64,000 bases of DNA from Phytopseudomonas daroniae (lineage in GTDB: Bacteria; Pseudomonadota; Gammaproteobacteria; Pseudomonadales; Pseudomonadaceae), in the NCBI RefSeq assembly GCF_004327285.1, contig NZ_QJUI01000001.1:124001-188000 (forward strand). The letters run 5' to 3'. The position numbers and the translations under genes are program-made. Positions 8,913-18,786 of the stretch are shown in pieces (the first letter of the stretch is position 1; each line of letters begins with the position of its first letter). The notes under the pieces are model-generated. The model did no database searches and had not been told where the DNA came from. It saw nothing but the letters and a program-made list of their open reading frames with translations.

Positions 8913-10976
8913 ATGGCCATCGAAAAGAAAACCATCCGCCTGCTGATTCTCGAAGACTCGCAGAACGAGGCCGAGCGTCTCGTCAGCCTGTTCCGCAACG
9001 CCGGTAATGCGACTCGCGTACACCGCCTGACCTCCAGCGAGGATCTGCTCGAAGCCCTCGAGAACAACTGGGATCTGCTGATCTGCGCACCGCTCAGCGA
9101 ATGCCTGGAACCTCATGAGGCCCTCGCCTCCATTCGCCGTCAGGGCAAAGACATTCCGGTCATCCTGTTGCTGGCTGACAATGAGCCCGATAGCGTGACC
9201 GAAGCGCTCATGCTGGGTGCTCAGGATGCCCTGCCCCAGGGTGAAGATGAGCGCCTGGTGCTGGTCGCTCGTCGCGAACTGGTCAACCTCGAGGAACGTC
9301 GCGCACGCCGCGCCGCCGAGGTAGCCCTGCGCGAGGCGGAGAAGCGCTGCCAACTGCTGCTGGACAGTTCGGTCGATGCCATCGCCTATGTGCACGACGG
9401 CATGCATATCTATGCCAACCGCGCCTATCTCGAATTGTTCGGCTTCGACGACGCCGAAGAGCTGGAAGGCCTGCCGATGATCGATCTGATCGGCAGCGCC
9501 GACCAGAGTGCCTTCAAGGACTTCCTGAAAAACCACCAGCATCTGGACAACACCGAGCTGGCCTGCGCGGGCGTGCGCACCGACGACAGCACCTTCTCGG
9601 CGCGCGTCACGCTGTCTCCAGCGGCGTACGACGGCGAACCCTGCATTCAGGTGGTGATTCGTGCCGAAAGTGGCAACGCCGAGCTGGAAGAGAAGCTACG
9701 GGAAATCAGCAGTCAGGATCTGGTGACCGGCCTGTATAACCGCGCCCACTTCATCGAGCTGATGGACACGGCTGCCCACCGCGCCGTCAACGACGAGCAA
9801 TCAGCGAGCCTGGCCTACATTCGTGTCGACCGTTATGCCGCCCTGCTCGCTGAAATGGGCCTCGGGGCCATCGATCTGCTGCTTACCGACCTGGCCACCC
9901 TGCTCCGCGCGCATTTCCCGCAGGATGCACACCTGGCGCGCTTCGGGGACGATGTGTTCGCCGTTTTGCAGACGGGCATGTCGCCACAGCAACAGCGCCC
10001 GCAGCTCGAAGCCCTGCTGAAAAAAACCGAAGGACATCTGTTCGACATCAACGGGCGCACCGCACAGACCACCCTGTCGATCGGCGTTGCGGGTCTCAAC
10101 GAAACCACGCCCAAGGCCGGAGAAGTCATCGACCGCGCCCAGCGCTGCGCCGACCAGATCGACGAGCCCGGCACCCTCAAGCTGTTCGACCCGGCTGAAG
10201 AATTGGCTGCGGCTGCAAGCCGCGGCAGCGTGGTGGCCATGGTGCAGCAAGCCCTTGAGCAGAACAGCTTCCGCCTGCTGTTCCAGCCGGTCATCAGTCT
10301 GCGTGGCGATGAACACGAACACTATGAAGTGCTGCTGCGCCTGCTAAGCCCTTCGGGGCAGGAAGTCCCGCCCGGACAATTCCTCGCCGTGGCCAGGGAA
10401 GCGGGAATGGGCGAAAGGATCGACCGCTGGGTGATCCTCAGCTCGATCAAACTGCTCGCCGATCACCGCTCCAAGGGGCACGCGACTCGCCTGTTCGTGC
10501 ATCTTTCCAATGCCAGCCTGCAGGATCAGACGCTGCTGCCGTGGCTCAGCGTTGCCCTGAAAGCCGCGCGCCTGCCATCCGATGCGCTGGTATTCCAGTT
10601 CAGCGAGCCGGACGCCATCGCCTATCTGAAACAGGCAAAAGCGCTGGCCCAGGGCCTCAAGGATCTGCACTGTCATATCGCCCTGAGCCAGTTCGGCTGC
10701 GCACTGAACCCATTCAACACGCTCAGGCACCTGCCCGTCGATTTCGTCAAAATCGACGGCTCCTTCTCCAAGGATCTGACCGACCCGGCCAACCAGGAAG
10801 CCCTGAAAACCATGCTGGCCAGCCTGCACAGCCAGGCCAAGCTGACCATCGTGCCGTTCGTGGAATCCGCCAGCGTGCTCGCCACGCTGTGGCAGGCCGG
10901 CACGAACTACATCCAGGGCTACTACCTGCAGGGCCCGAGTCAGTCGATGAACTACAACTTCTCGGCCGACGAATAA
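8913..10976 (+). CDS. fimX: c-di-GMP-binding pilus regulator FimX
   Basis: Polar regulator of type IV pilus assembly and twitching. The 687-residue protein (about 690 in P. aeruginosa) shows the FimX order: a degenerate receiver domain (8-120) in which the usual phospho-Asp position reads LLICAPL, a PAS domain (about 145-250), a degenerate GGDEF domain whose site is GDDVF (345-349), and a degenerate EAL domain whose signature is EVL (472-474). It should therefore bind c-di-GMP through the EAL domain without making or degrading it. PAO1 FimX has GDSIF and EVL at the same places. Confidence 0.95.
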   Translation: MAIEKKTIRLLILEDSQNEAERLVSLFRNAGNATRVHRLTSSEDLLEALENNWDLLICAPLSECLEPHEALASIRRQGKDIPVILLLADNEPDSVTEALMLGAQDALPQGEDERLVLVARRELVNLEERRARRAAEVALREAEKRCQLLLDSSVDAIAYVHDGMHIYANRAYLELFGFDDAEELEGLPMIDLIGSADQSAFKDFLKNHQHLDNTELACAGVRTDDSTFSARVTLSPAAYDGEPCIQVVIRAESGNAELEEKLREISSQDLVTGLYNRAHFIELMDTAAHRAVNDEQSASLAYIRVDRYAALLAEMGLGAIDLLLTDLATLLRAHFPQDAHLARFGDDVFAVLQTGMSPQQQRPQLEALLKKTEGHLFDINGRTAQTTLSIGVAGLNETTPKAGEVIDRAQRCADQIDEPGTLKLFDPAEELAAAASRGSVVAMVQQALEQNSFRLLFQPVISLRGDEHEHYEVLLRLLSPSGQEVPPGQFLAVAREAGMGERIDRWVILSSIKLLADHRSKGHATRLFVHLSNASLQDQTLLPWLSVALKAARLPSDALVFQFSEPDAIAYLKQAKALAQGLKDLHCHIALSQFGCALNPFNTLRHLPVDFVKIDGSFSKDLTDPANQEALKTMLASLHSQAKLTIVPFVESASVLATLWQAGTNYIQGYYLQGPSQSMNYNFSADE

Positions 10977-10990
10977 GCGAACGGAGCGAA

Positions 10991-11040
10991 AGGGTCTGTT
11001 AGCGCTCCGGCGCGGTCATGCTGAATCATTAACAGACCCG
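10991..11040. repeat. Short MITE-derived hairpin between fimX and serB
   Basis: GGGTCTGTTA at 10992 pairs with TAACAGACCC ending at 11039. The interior GCTCCGGCGCGGTC matches the end of the full element at 41779-42046, so this is an internally deleted copy. It sits between the convergent stop codons of fimX and serB and could act as a two-way transcription terminator, although neither side has a long U-run. Confidence 0.65.
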
Positions 11041-11051
11041 CGTCACCCGTC

Positions 11052-12266
11052 TTATTCCTGTCCGTCGCGGTCGCGAAAACCCAGCAGATAAAGGATGCCA
11101 TCCAGCCCCAGGGTGGAAATCGCCTGCTTGGCCGACTGTTTGACCAGTGGCTTGGCGCGGAACGCCACACCCAAACCGGCGATGGCCAGCATCGGCAGGT
11201 CATTGGCGCCATCGCCGACAGCGATGGTCTGCTCCAGACGCAGCCCCTCTTTATGCGCCAGCTCGCGCAGCAGATCCGCCTTGCGCTGCGCATCGACGAT
11301 GGGCTCGACGGCTACGCCGGTGACCTTGCCATCGATCACTTCCAGCTCGTTGGCGAATACGTAATCGATGCCCAGCCTGGCCTGCAGCTGCTTGGCGAAG
11401 TAGGTGAAGCCGCCGGACAGGATGGCCGTCTTGTAGCCCAGGCGCTTGAGCTCGGCGAACAGGTTCTCGGCACCTTCGGTCAGGCGCAGCGACGCGCCGA
11501 TCTCGTCCAGCACGCCGACATCCAGGCCCTTGAGCAGCGCCAGGCGCTCCTTGAAGCTGGCACGGAAGTCCAGCTCGCCGCGCATCGCCCGCTCGGTAAT
11601 TTCCGACACCTGCTCACCAACGCCGGCAGCCTTGGCCAGCTCGTCGATCACTTCCGCCTCGATCAGCGTGGAATCCATGTCGAACACCGCCAGGCGGCGG
11701 TTACGGCGGAACAACGAATCGGCCTGGAAGGCGATATCGACATTCAGCTCCTGGGCCACGCTGAGGAATTCGGCACGCAGGGCAGCCGAATCGCTGGGCT
11801 CGCCACGCACGGAAAATTCGATGCAGCCCTTGCCCTGCTCCGCCGGCATGTCCAGCGGCATGCGCCCGGACAACCTGTCGATATGATCGATGTTCAAGCC
11901 GTACTTGGCCGTGATCGCGCTGACGCGCTGCAACTGCTCGGCGGTGACCTTGCGGGTCAACAGCGTCACGCTATGCCGCGCCTTGCCCTGGCCGGCGACC
12001 CAACTCTGGTAATCGTCTTCCGATACCGGCGTGAAACGCACCTGCTGGTCGAGCTTGTAGGCGGTGAAGAGGATGTCCTTGAGCACCGAGGATGCGCGCT
12101 CGTTATCGGGGATTTCCACCAGGATGCCGAACGACAGGGTGTCGTGGATGACTGCCTGGCCGATGTCGAGGATGTTCACGCCACCTTGGGCCAATACGCC
12201 GGTAATGGCAGCCGTGAGGCCAGGCCGATCTTCACCGGTAATGTTGATCAGGACGATTTCGCGCAA
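11052..12266 (-). CDS. serB: Phosphoserine phosphatase SerB
   Basis: HAD-family phosphatase that makes L-serine from phosphoserine. The protein has two N-terminal ACT-type regions (residues 1-170) and a HAD domain starting with DMDST (196-200), with later GGFTYFAKQL and VGDGANDLPML motifs. The frame is open to 12362, but I chose the TTG at 12266: it gives MREIVLINITGEDRPG (404 residues, the usual pseudomonad length) and has CGGAG 6-7 nt upstream. No ATG gives a better start. It is divergent from the YtjB-like gene, as serB and ytjB are in enterics. Confidence 0.93.
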   Translation of the reverse strand: MREIVLINITGEDRPGLTAAITGVLAQGGVNILDIGQAVIHDTLSFGILVEIPDNERASSVLKDILFTAYKLDQQVRFTPVSEDDYQSWVAGQGKARHSVTLLTRKVTAEQLQRVSAITAKYGLNIDHIDRLSGRMPLDMPAEQGKGCIEFSVRGEPSDSAALRAEFLSVAQELNVDIAFQADSLFRRNRRLAVFDMDSTLIEAEVIDELAKAAGVGEQVSEITERAMRGELDFRASFKERLALLKGLDVGVLDEIGASLRLTEGAENLFAELKRLGYKTAILSGGFTYFAKQLQARLGIDYVFANELEVIDGKVTGVAVEPIVDAQRKADLLRELAHKEGLRLEQTIAVGDGANDLPMLAIAGLGVAFRAKPLVKQSAKQAISTLGLDGILYLLGFRDRDGQE

Positions 12267-12445
12267 GGCGTACTCCGGAGCTCGCAGGACAATGAACGGT
12301 CTGCCGAACGGCGATGTGCAGCAGGGCCGGTGAAAAGCGCACATTCTAACCACTTTCAACACATCCCGAACACGCGCGGCGCTTTGCCCTGCGCGGGTCG
12401 CTCGCTATACTGCGCGGCACCTACAGTCGACATGAGCCGAGCTCT

Positions 12446-13966
12446 GTGAACCGGCCCGCCCCCGTAAAGCCCGATAATTTCTTCCTTCTGCTTTTCCGTG
12501 CACTGCGCCAACGTCGCGTGCCGCTGGCATTGCGCATCGTCAGTCACAGTTTGCTGCTGGTGGCCATGGCGCTGGTGATCTATGCCTGGGTGATTGGCAT
12601 GCAGTTCAAGCAGGCCATGCAGCAGCAGGCCGAAGCCCTGGGCAGCAGCCTGATCACGCAGACGGCGGCCTCGGCTACCGAGCTGCTGGTGTCCAACGAC
12701 ATCCTCAGCCTCAACGTGCTGCTCAACAACCTGGTGAAGAACCCGCTGGTGGCCCACGCAGCCATCTACAGCGTGGATAACCGCATCCTCGCCGAAGCCG
12801 GCACGCGCCCGAGCAAGAGCATGCTCGGCGAAACCGAAGGTTTGTACTCCACCCCCATCACCTTCCAGGAAGTGATGGCCGGACAATTGCGCATCAGCCT
12901 CGACATGCAGCAATTCCAGCAGCCGATGACCATCAGCCTGCAGAGCATGGGCATTCTCAGCCTGATCCTGCTGGCACTGACGCTCTCCCTGAGCCTGCGC
13001 CTGGGCCGACAGATCTCCACGCCACTGCTGCAGCTGCGCGTCTGGTTGCGCGACCCGGATGATCCTGCCCCAGGTGCCGGTCGCCAGGACGAAATCGGCG
13101 AGCTGGCGCGCCAGCTGCAAGCCCGCCTGGTGCCGGAAAAGCCGGAACCGGAGCCTGAGTTCGACGACCTCGACGATCTGGACGAGCAGTTCCTGGATGA
13201 CGCGGATGAAGACGAAGACGATCGCGACGACGAGCCGCACTTCGAGGTTCGCGACCTGCGCGACACTCGCTTCGACGCCGACGATTACGATCCACCGAGC
13301 CGCGGACGTGCCGAGGACGCTGACGACGATGCGTTCGCCGATTTGTATGACAGCGACGAAACGCCTGCTCACATCGCCCCGACGCCACCTGCAGCGCCAC
13401 AGAAAAGTGCCGTGCTGGCCGTCCAGCTGGGCGCCCAGGAACAGCTGCGTCGCCTGCCGCGCACGCGCCTGATGGAGCTGCTGCAAAGCTACCGCGACTG
13501 CCTGGATAAAGCCGCGACCCTGTACAAGGCCGAGTTGCACACCCTGAACGATGGCAGCAGCCTGATGCTGTTCCACCATCAGGACAGCCAGGACGATTAC
13601 CTGACCCACGCCATCTGCTGCGGCGAACTGCTGCGTGCCCTGGGCCACGCCCTGCAGATCGAGGTTGCCGACAGCGGTATCACCCTGCATCTGCAGCTCG
13701 GCCTGACCCTGGGCGAAGACCTGCAGGATCTCGGTCAAGGTGACCTGCTGCTGAGCGAAACCGCGCAGGATGCCCTGGCGCTTTCCCAGCACAGCCGTAA
13801 TCTGCTGCTGGTCGAACGCCGCGTGGGCGAAGATGCCACGCTACGCCAGCGCGCCCGCATCCGCGCCATCGCCAGCCCCGAGGGCGCCAGCTGCGTCGAG
13901 CGCCTGCTCGATCCCTATCCGGCGTTGCTCGAACGGCAAATGGCCCGGCTGCGCGAAGAGCGCTAA
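12446..13966 (+). CDS. Membrane protein of the YtjB/Smp (AhpA) type with acidic linker and cyclase-like C-terminus
   Basis: A 506-residue inner-membrane protein starting at GTG. Two helices (about 31-51 and 166-186) flank a periplasmic domain, a layout like enteric YtjB/Smp, which is also divergent from serB. A HAMP-like stretch (187-228) is followed by a very acidic segment (233-305, runs such as DEDEDDRDDE). The C-terminal 175 residues resemble a class III nucleotide cyclase fold (AVLAVQLGAQEQL, LHTLNDGSSLMLF) but lack the metal aspartates in recognisable context. Position matches PA4961. Function is unknown; the cyclase resemblance is my inference. Confidence 0.7.
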   Translation: MNRPAPVKPDNFFLLLFRALRQRRVPLALRIVSHSLLLVAMALVIYAWVIGMQFKQAMQQQAEALGSSLITQTAASATELLVSNDILSLNVLLNNLVKNPLVAHAAIYSVDNRILAEAGTRPSKSMLGETEGLYSTPITFQEVMAGQLRISLDMQQFQQPMTISLQSMGILSLILLALTLSLSLRLGRQISTPLLQLRVWLRDPDDPAPGAGRQDEIGELARQLQARLVPEKPEPEPEFDDLDDLDEQFLDDADEDEDDRDDEPHFEVRDLRDTRFDADDYDPPSRGRAEDADDDAFADLYDSDETPAHIAPTPPAAPQKSAVLAVQLGAQEQLRRLPRTRLMELLQSYRDCLDKAATLYKAELHTLNDGSSLMLFHHQDSQDDYLTHAICCGELLRALGHALQIEVADSGITLHLQLGLTLGEDLQDLGQGDLLLSETAQDALALSQHSRNLLLVERRVGEDATLRQRARIRAIASPEGASCVERLLDPYPALLERQMARLREER

Positions 13967-14510
13967 GAACCTGCTCACGATCTGCTGCGTGTCACCTGCA
14001 GACGTATCATGTTCGACCGCAAGAAGGCGATAGCGGCCGTTCGAAATTTGTATCGGATGTGCCGGCCAAATGTCGGATTACGCTTCGCTAATCCAACCTA
14101 CGAGGCCATGGCACGAATGTAGCCTGGATTAGCCGCAGGCGTAATCCGGGGCCGAAGGCCTGATCCTTCGTTCAACGCGGATCATCGATCCGGCCGCTAT
14201 CGTCTTGTAGCGTCCTGTCAGGCATTACGCAACGCCCACGAAAAGGCCGGCGCAAGGCCTAATGCCAGTCAGTTAAGCGTTTGGCCCGCAAAACGGCGGT
14301 TTGTCCTGGCCCTGTAGGAGCCGCGCCCCCGCGGCGAATAGTGAGCACGCCGCGGATTTTGCAGGATGGCCACCATCGCATCGCTCCGAGGACGACGCTC
14401 CTACACGGGCGGCGGTTTGCCGCTCATCTGTAGGTGCCCTCCCGGCTCCATACAAAACCTTATCTGATCGGCATTAGGCGCAAGGCCGGCCGTTTTCCCA
14501 CGTCAAGCGA
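13967..14510. repeat. Gene-free region with composite GGATTAGCC element, copy 1
   Basis: No gene seen over 544 nt. Positions 14050-14221 hold a composite repeat also found at 22575-22761 and 49598-49686. Its core is an inverted repeat: CGGATTACGCTTCGCTAATCC-like on the left and GGATTAGCCGCAGGCGTAAT on the right, followed by a conserved tail ending TTGTAGCGTCCTGTCAGG. The rest (14270-14500) contains short GC-rich repeats such as CTCCTACA around 14313 and 14398. No promoter is evident; the facing genes are convergent. Confidence 0.7.
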
Positions 14511-14726
14511 TCAGAGCTTGGCGATGGACACTTCCGTCGACTTCACGAAGGCGATCACTTCGCTGCCCACGCCCAGCTCCAGCTCGCGCACGGAACGGGT
14601 AGTGATCACCGAAGTAACGATGCCTGCAGCGGTCTGCACGTCGATTTCCGATAGTACGTCGCCTTCGACGATTTCCTTGATGGTGCCTTTGAACTGGTTA
14701 CGAACGTTGATGGCTTTAATGGTCAT
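14511..14726 (-). CDS. ssuF: Molybdopterin-binding (TOBE) protein SsuF
   Basis: A 71-residue single TOBE/Mop domain protein (NQFKGTIKEIVEGDVLSEID, then ELGVGSEVIAFVKSTEV). Small proteins of this type bind molybdate or molybdopterin. In P. putida the last gene of the ssuEADCBF sulfonate operon encodes a protein of this family, and this gene holds the same place here. Its exact role in sulfonate use is not settled. A strong AGGAG site lies 8 nt before the ATG. A 124-nt gap with a hairpin repeat separates it from ssuB. Confidence 0.88.
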   Translation of the reverse strand: MTIKAINVRNQFKGTIKEIVEGDVLSEIDVQTAAGIVTSVITTRSVRELELGVGSEVIAFVKSTEVSIAKL

Positions 14727-14753
14727 GTCAAATTTCTCCTGGGGTCGAATTTA

Positions 14754-14846
14754 GCGGCAAGCTTCAAGCTGCAAGCGACAAGAGAGCGCTCAGGCTTTTA
14801 CTTGCAGCTTGTGGGGGGCGGCTATCCGCCTTGAAGCTTGTCGCTG
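14754..14846. repeat. CAAGCTTCAAGC-type hairpin repeat in the ssu operon
   Basis: GGCAAGCTTCAAGCTGCAAG on the left faces CTTGCAGCTTG and CTTGAAGCTTGTCGCTG on the right, giving a hairpin between ssuB and ssuF. Related sequences lie at 29222-29289 and 59560-59626. It may stabilise or attenuate the polycistronic message. Confidence 0.6.
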
Positions 14847-14849
14847 CTT

Positions 14850-15650
14850 TTAAAGCGCCCAGCGCAGTTGCGTCGGGAGCGGTGAAACGGGATCGGGCTG
14901 CGGTGGTAGCTCGGGCAGTTGCAGAACGCGGTTGAGCACCTCGGCCTCCAGCGAGGCGAGGCGTGCCGAGCCCTTGTTGCGTGGGCGCGGCAGGTTCACT
15001 TCGAGATCCAGGCCGACCTGGCCGTCTTCGATCAGAATGACCCGGTCAGCGGTCGCGACGGCTTCGCTGACGTCGTGGGTGACCAGCAGCACGGTAAAAC
15101 CGTGCTTCTGCCACAGGCTTTCGATCAACTGCTGCATTTCGATACGGGTCAGGGCATCCAGTGCACCCAGCGGCTCGTCGAGCAGCAGCAGGCGTGGTTC
15201 ATGAATCAGCGCACGAGCCAGGGCCACGCGTTGTTTCTGGCCACCGGACAGCGCCGCCGGCCATTCGTTGGCGCGCTCGCCCAGGCCGACAGCTTCCAGC
15301 ACCTGCTGAGCCTTGGGGCGCCAGTCACCGGTGAGGCCGAGGCCGACGTTGTCGATCACGCGTTTCCACGGCAGCAGACGCGCTTCCTGAAACATCAGAC
15401 GGGTGTCGTCGCGGGTCGCGGCCAGGGTGCCGTTGCCGGCCAGCAGCTCGCCGCCAGTGGGCTGATCGAGGCCGGCGAGCAGACGCAGCAGGGTGCTCTT
15501 GCCGCAACCACTGCGCCCGACCACGGCAACGAACTGACCGGAAGGAATGCGCAGGTCGATGTCCTTGAGTACCTGGCGTTCGCCAAAGGATTTCTGAATG
15601 CCGCGGATAGTCAGCGGCGTGCCCCGTTTGAGGCTATGCAAAGCGGTCAT
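14850..15650 (-). CDS. ssuB: Aliphatic sulfonate ABC transporter ATPase SsuB
   Basis: ATP-binding subunit that powers sulfonate import with SsuA and SsuC. The 266-residue protein has Walker A (GRSGCGKST), the signature [16 protein letters not shown], Walker B ([12 protein letters not shown]) and the switch histidine in [10 protein letters not shown], typical of the nitrate/sulfonate/taurine ATPase group. The start at 15650 ([10 protein letters not shown]) was preferred to the upstream ATG because it overlaps the ssuC stop in an ATGA arrangement, indicating coupled translation. Confidence 0.95.
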   Translation of the reverse strand: MTALHSLKRGTPLTIRGIQKSFGERQVLKDIDLRIPSGQFVAVVGRSGCGKSTLLRLLAGLDQPTGGELLAGNGTLAATRDDTRLMFQEARLLPWKRVIDNVGLGLTGDWRPKAQQVLEAVGLGERANEWPAALSGGQKQRVALARALIHEPRLLLLDEPLGALDALTRIEMQQLIESLWQKHGFTVLLVTHDVSEAVATADRVILIEDGQVGLDLEVNLPRPRNKGSARLASLEAEVLNRVLQLPELPPQPDPVSPLPTQLRWAL

Positions 15651-16441
15651 TTCGCACCTGCCTTGGCCTGATAGGCCGGATGCCAACGCAACCAGGCACG
15701 TTCAAGTCCACGGGCGGCAACGTCGGCCAGCTTGCCGAGCACCGCGTATAGCAGAATCGCCAGCACCACCACGTCGGTCTGCAGGAATTCACGGGCGTTC
15801 ATCGCCAGGTAACCGATGCCGCTGCTGGCGGAAATGGTTTCGGCGACGATCAGGGTCAGCCACATCAGGCCGAGGGCGAAACGCACACCGACCAGAATCG
15901 ATGGCAGCGCACCCGGGAGGATCACCTGCCGGAACAGCGCGAAGCCGGACAGACCATAGCTGCGCGACATCTCCACCAGCGCCGGGTCGACGTTGCGGAT
16001 GCCGTGGTAAGTATTCAGGTAGATGGGGAACAGCGTGCCGAGGGCGACCAGGAAAATCTTCGCGCTCTCATCGATACCGAACCACAGGATCACCAGCGGA
16101 ATCAGTGCCAGGTGCGGCACGTTGCGGATCATCTGCACCGAGCTGTCGATCAGGCGCTCACCCCATTTCGACAAGCCCGTGATGAACCCCAGCGCCAGGC
16201 CGATGCCGCCGCCAATGGCGAAGCCAACGCCAGCGCGCCAACCGCTGATCGCCAGGTGCGTCCAGATCTCGCCACTGGACAGCAGTTGCCAGCCGGCCTC
16301 GAATACCGCGCTGGGTGCCGGCAGAATACGCGTGGACAGCAGCCCCAGGGCTACCGAACCCTGCCAGGCGACCAGCAGCGCCACGGGCAGCGCCCATGGC
16401 GCCAGGCGCAGGGCCAGGTTATGGAAAGACGTGTTGCTCAT
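15647..16441 (-). CDS. ssuC: Aliphatic sulfonate ABC transporter permease SsuC
   Basis: Inner-membrane permease of the sulfonate importer. The 264-residue protein has about six hydrophobic segments and the BPD-transporter coupling region around [20 protein letters not shown]. The ATG at 16441 ([11 protein letters not shown]) has GAGG 7 nt upstream; an in-frame TTG lies 12 nt earlier but overlaps that site. It overlaps ssuB by 3 nt and follows ssuD by 51 nt. Confidence 0.94.
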   Translation of the reverse strand: MSNTSFHNLALRLAPWALPVALLVAWQGSVALGLLSTRILPAPSAVFEAGWQLLSSGEIWTHLAISGWRAGVGFAIGGGIGLALGFITGLSKWGERLIDSSVQMIRNVPHLALIPLVILWFGIDESAKIFLVALGTLFPIYLNTYHGIRNVDPALVEMSRSYGLSGFALFRQVILPGALPSILVGVRFALGLMWLTLIVAETISASSGIGYLAMNAREFLQTDVVVLAILLYAVLGKLADVAARGLERAWLRWHPAYQAKAGAK

Positions 16442-16492
16442 TGCATACCTCAATCATCACGGGATGGCCGGGCGTCCAGGCCCGGCAGCGTT

Positions 16493-17641
16493 TCAACTGG
16501 CCGAAGCCGCCTTGGGCAGGATGTCGTTGGCGACCATTTCACCGAACGGGCTGACATAGTTCGCACCTTCCGGCAGCGCCGGGCGGTTCACATCCAGGTG
16601 CGGGAACAGCAGCTCGGCGACCCGATAAGATTCTTCGAGGTGCGGATAACCGGAGAAGATGAAAGTATCGATGCCCAGCGCGGCGTATTCCTTGACCCGC
16701 TCGGCGACCGTAGGGCCATCGCCGACCAGCGCGGTACCGGCACCACCGCGCACCAGGCCGACGCCTGCCCACAGGTTGGGTGACACTTCCAGATTGTCCT
16801 TGCTGCCGCCGTGCAGGGCAGCCATGCGCTGCTGGCCGACCGAGTCGAAGCGCGCCAGGGACGCCTGGGCACGGGCGATGGTGTCGTCGTCGACATGGGC
16901 GATCAGCTTGTCGGCGGCTTGCCAGGCTTCCTCGTTGGTTTCCCGGACGATCACGTGCAGACGAATGCCGAAGCGCACTTCACGGCCCTGGGCCGCGGCT
17001 TTCTCGCGCACTGCGGCGATCTTCTCGGCCACCGCAGCCGGTGGCTCGCCCCAGGTCAGGTACAGCTCGACCTGCTCGGCGGCGAGATCCTGCGCCGCTT
17101 CCGAGGAACCGCCGAAATACAGTGGCGGACGCGGTTGCTGGATCGGCGGGTAAAGCAGCTTGGCGCCCTTCACCTGGATGTGTTTGCCGTCGTAATCGAC
17201 CACCTCGCCTTCCAGCACACGGCGCCAGATGCGGGTGAACTCGACGGACGCTTCGTAACGCTCGGCGTGGGACAGGTTCAGACCGTCACCCGCCAGTTCG
17301 TCCGGGTCACCGCCGGTAACCAGATTGAACAGCGCACGGCCGCCAGACAGACGATCCAGGGTCGCGGCCTGGCGCGCGGCCACGGTCGGAGAAATGATGC
17401 CCGGACGCAGGGCAACGAGGAACTTCAGACGCTGGGTCACCGGGATCAGCGAGGCGGCGACCAGCCAGGAATCCTCGCAGGAACGACCGGTGGGAATCAG
17501 TACGCCGCCGAAACCGAGGCGGTCGGCAGCCTGGGCGATTTGCTGCAGGTAACCGTGGTCAACGGCGCGGGCCCCTTGCGAGGTACCGAGATAATGGCCG
17601 TCGCCGTGGGTCGGCAGAAACCAGAAAATGTTCAGACTCAT
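16493..17641 (-). CDS. ssuD: FMNH2-dependent alkanesulfonate monooxygenase SsuD
   Basis: Luciferase-like flavin monooxygenase that splits alkanesulfonates to aldehyde and sulfite using FMNH2 supplied by SsuE. The 382-residue protein starts [20 protein letters not shown] and contains [29 protein letters not shown] and [19 protein letters not shown], all diagnostic of SsuD. The frame is open to 17686; the ATG at 17641 starts the conserved sequence and is preceded by AAGGAGACC. It lies between ssuA and ssuC in the operon. Confidence 0.97.
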   Translation of the reverse strand: MSLNIFWFLPTHGDGHYLGTSQGARAVDHGYLQQIAQAADRLGFGGVLIPTGRSCEDSWLVAASLIPVTQRLKFLVALRPGIISPTVAARQAATLDRLSGGRALFNLVTGGDPDELAGDGLNLSHAERYEASVEFTRIWRRVLEGEVVDYDGKHIQVKGAKLLYPPIQQPRPPLYFGGSSEAAQDLAAEQVELYLTWGEPPAAVAEKIAAVREKAAAQGREVRFGIRLHVIVRETNEEAWQAADKLIAHVDDDTIARAQASLARFDSVGQQRMAALHGGSKDNLEVSPNLWAGVGLVRGGAGTALVGDGPTVAERVKEYAALGIDTFIFSGYPHLEESYRVAELLFPHLDVNRPALPEGANYVSPFGEMVANDILPKAASAS

Positions 17642-17699
17642 GGAGTGGTCTCCTTGGGATTGGGTCGCTGCGTGGCCGCCGGCCACGCAGCTGGATGTC

Positions 17700-18677
17700 T
17701 TACTGCTGGGTTTTCTGAGCAGCCGCGAGCGATGCTGGCCGAGTCCAGATCACGTCCTTGATGCTCAACTTCTTGGGAATCAGTTTCAGCTCGGTGAAGG
17801 TGTCGGCGATCTTCTGCTGCGCCGCCACCACTTCCGGAGTAAGCGTCGCAGCGCCGTAGCCCTGGCGCTTCACTGCGATCGAGGTGATGTCCTTGGGCAG
17901 ACCAAGCAGTGGTGCCACCAGATCGGTGACCGCATCCGGGTCGGCCTTGGAGTCTTCACCCACGGCACGCACTTCCTCGATCAGCACGTTGAGTACCGCT
18001 GGGTTCTTCTCGGCGTAGGGCTTGGTCGCCAGGTAAAACTGATGGTTGTCGACCAGGCCTTCGCCATCGCGCAGGGTGCGCGCCTGCAACTGCTGCTCGG
18101 CGGCCGCCTGGAAGGGATCCCAGATGACCCAGGCGTCGACGCTGCCACGCTCGAACGCCGCGCGGGCATCGGCGGGCGGCAGGTAAACGGGCTGAATGTC
18201 GCTGTATTTCAGGCCGGCATCTTCCAGGGCACGTACCAGCAGGTAGTGCACGTTGGAGCCTTTATTCAGGGCGACCTTCTTGCCTTTGAGCTCGGCCACC
18301 GACTTGAGCGGCGAATCCTTGGGAACCAGAATCGCTTCGCTGTGTGGTGCTGGTGGTTCGTAGGCCACGTAGAGCAGATCGGCACCGGCCGCCTGGGCGA
18401 ATACCGGCGGCGTTTCACCGGTTACGCCGAAATCCACCGAGCCGACGTTCAGACCTTCGAGCAGTTGCGGACCACCCGGAAACTCCGTCCATTTGACGTC
18501 CACGCCCTTTTCGGCAAGACGCTTCTCCAGCGTGCCCTTGGCCTTGAGAAGCACCAGGGTGCCGTATTTCTGATAGCCGATACGCAGTGTCTCGGCTTGA
18601 GCGTGAGTAATGGCGCCGAAGGAAATGGCCGCGGCAAACAAGGCGACCAGACTCCGACGCAAAGTGATAGTGCGCAT
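17700..18677 (-). CDS. ssuA: Aliphatic sulfonate-binding protein SsuA
   Basis: Periplasmic solute-binding protein delivering sulfonates to SsuC/SsuB. The 325-residue precursor has a signal peptide ([19 protein letters not shown], cleavage near [11 protein letters not shown]) and the family sequence [40 protein letters not shown] and [15 protein letters not shown]. It lies 109 nt after ssuE and 58 nt before ssuD. Confidence 0.95.
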   Translation of the reverse strand: MRTITLRRSLVALFAAAISFGAITHAQAETLRIGYQKYGTLVLLKAKGTLEKRLAEKGVDVKWTEFPGGPQLLEGLNVGSVDFGVTGETPPVFAQAAGADLLYVAYEPPAPHSEAILVPKDSPLKSVAELKGKKVALNKGSNVHYLLVRALEDAGLKYSDIQPVYLPPADARAAFERGSVDAWVIWDPFQAAAEQQLQARTLRDGEGLVDNHQFYLATKPYAEKNPAVLNVLIEEVRAVGEDSKADPDAVTDLVAPLLGLPKDITSIAVKRQGYGAATLTPEVVAAQQKIADTFTELKLIPKKLSIKDVIWTRPASLAAAQKTQQ

Positions 18678-18786
18678 GGCGCTCTCCTCTGCATTGAGTA
18701 TTTGGCCACCTGCCGCCTCGTTGTCGGGCTAGTAAGGTGGGTAATGGATGGAAAACCACCCATAGGAATGTGTGTGAATCGTTGCC

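Noticed and set aside
12356..13792. 478-codon open frame antisense to the YtjB-like gene
   Set aside because: Gln/His-rich composition typical of reverse frames of GC-rich genes, no family resemblance and no ribosome site.
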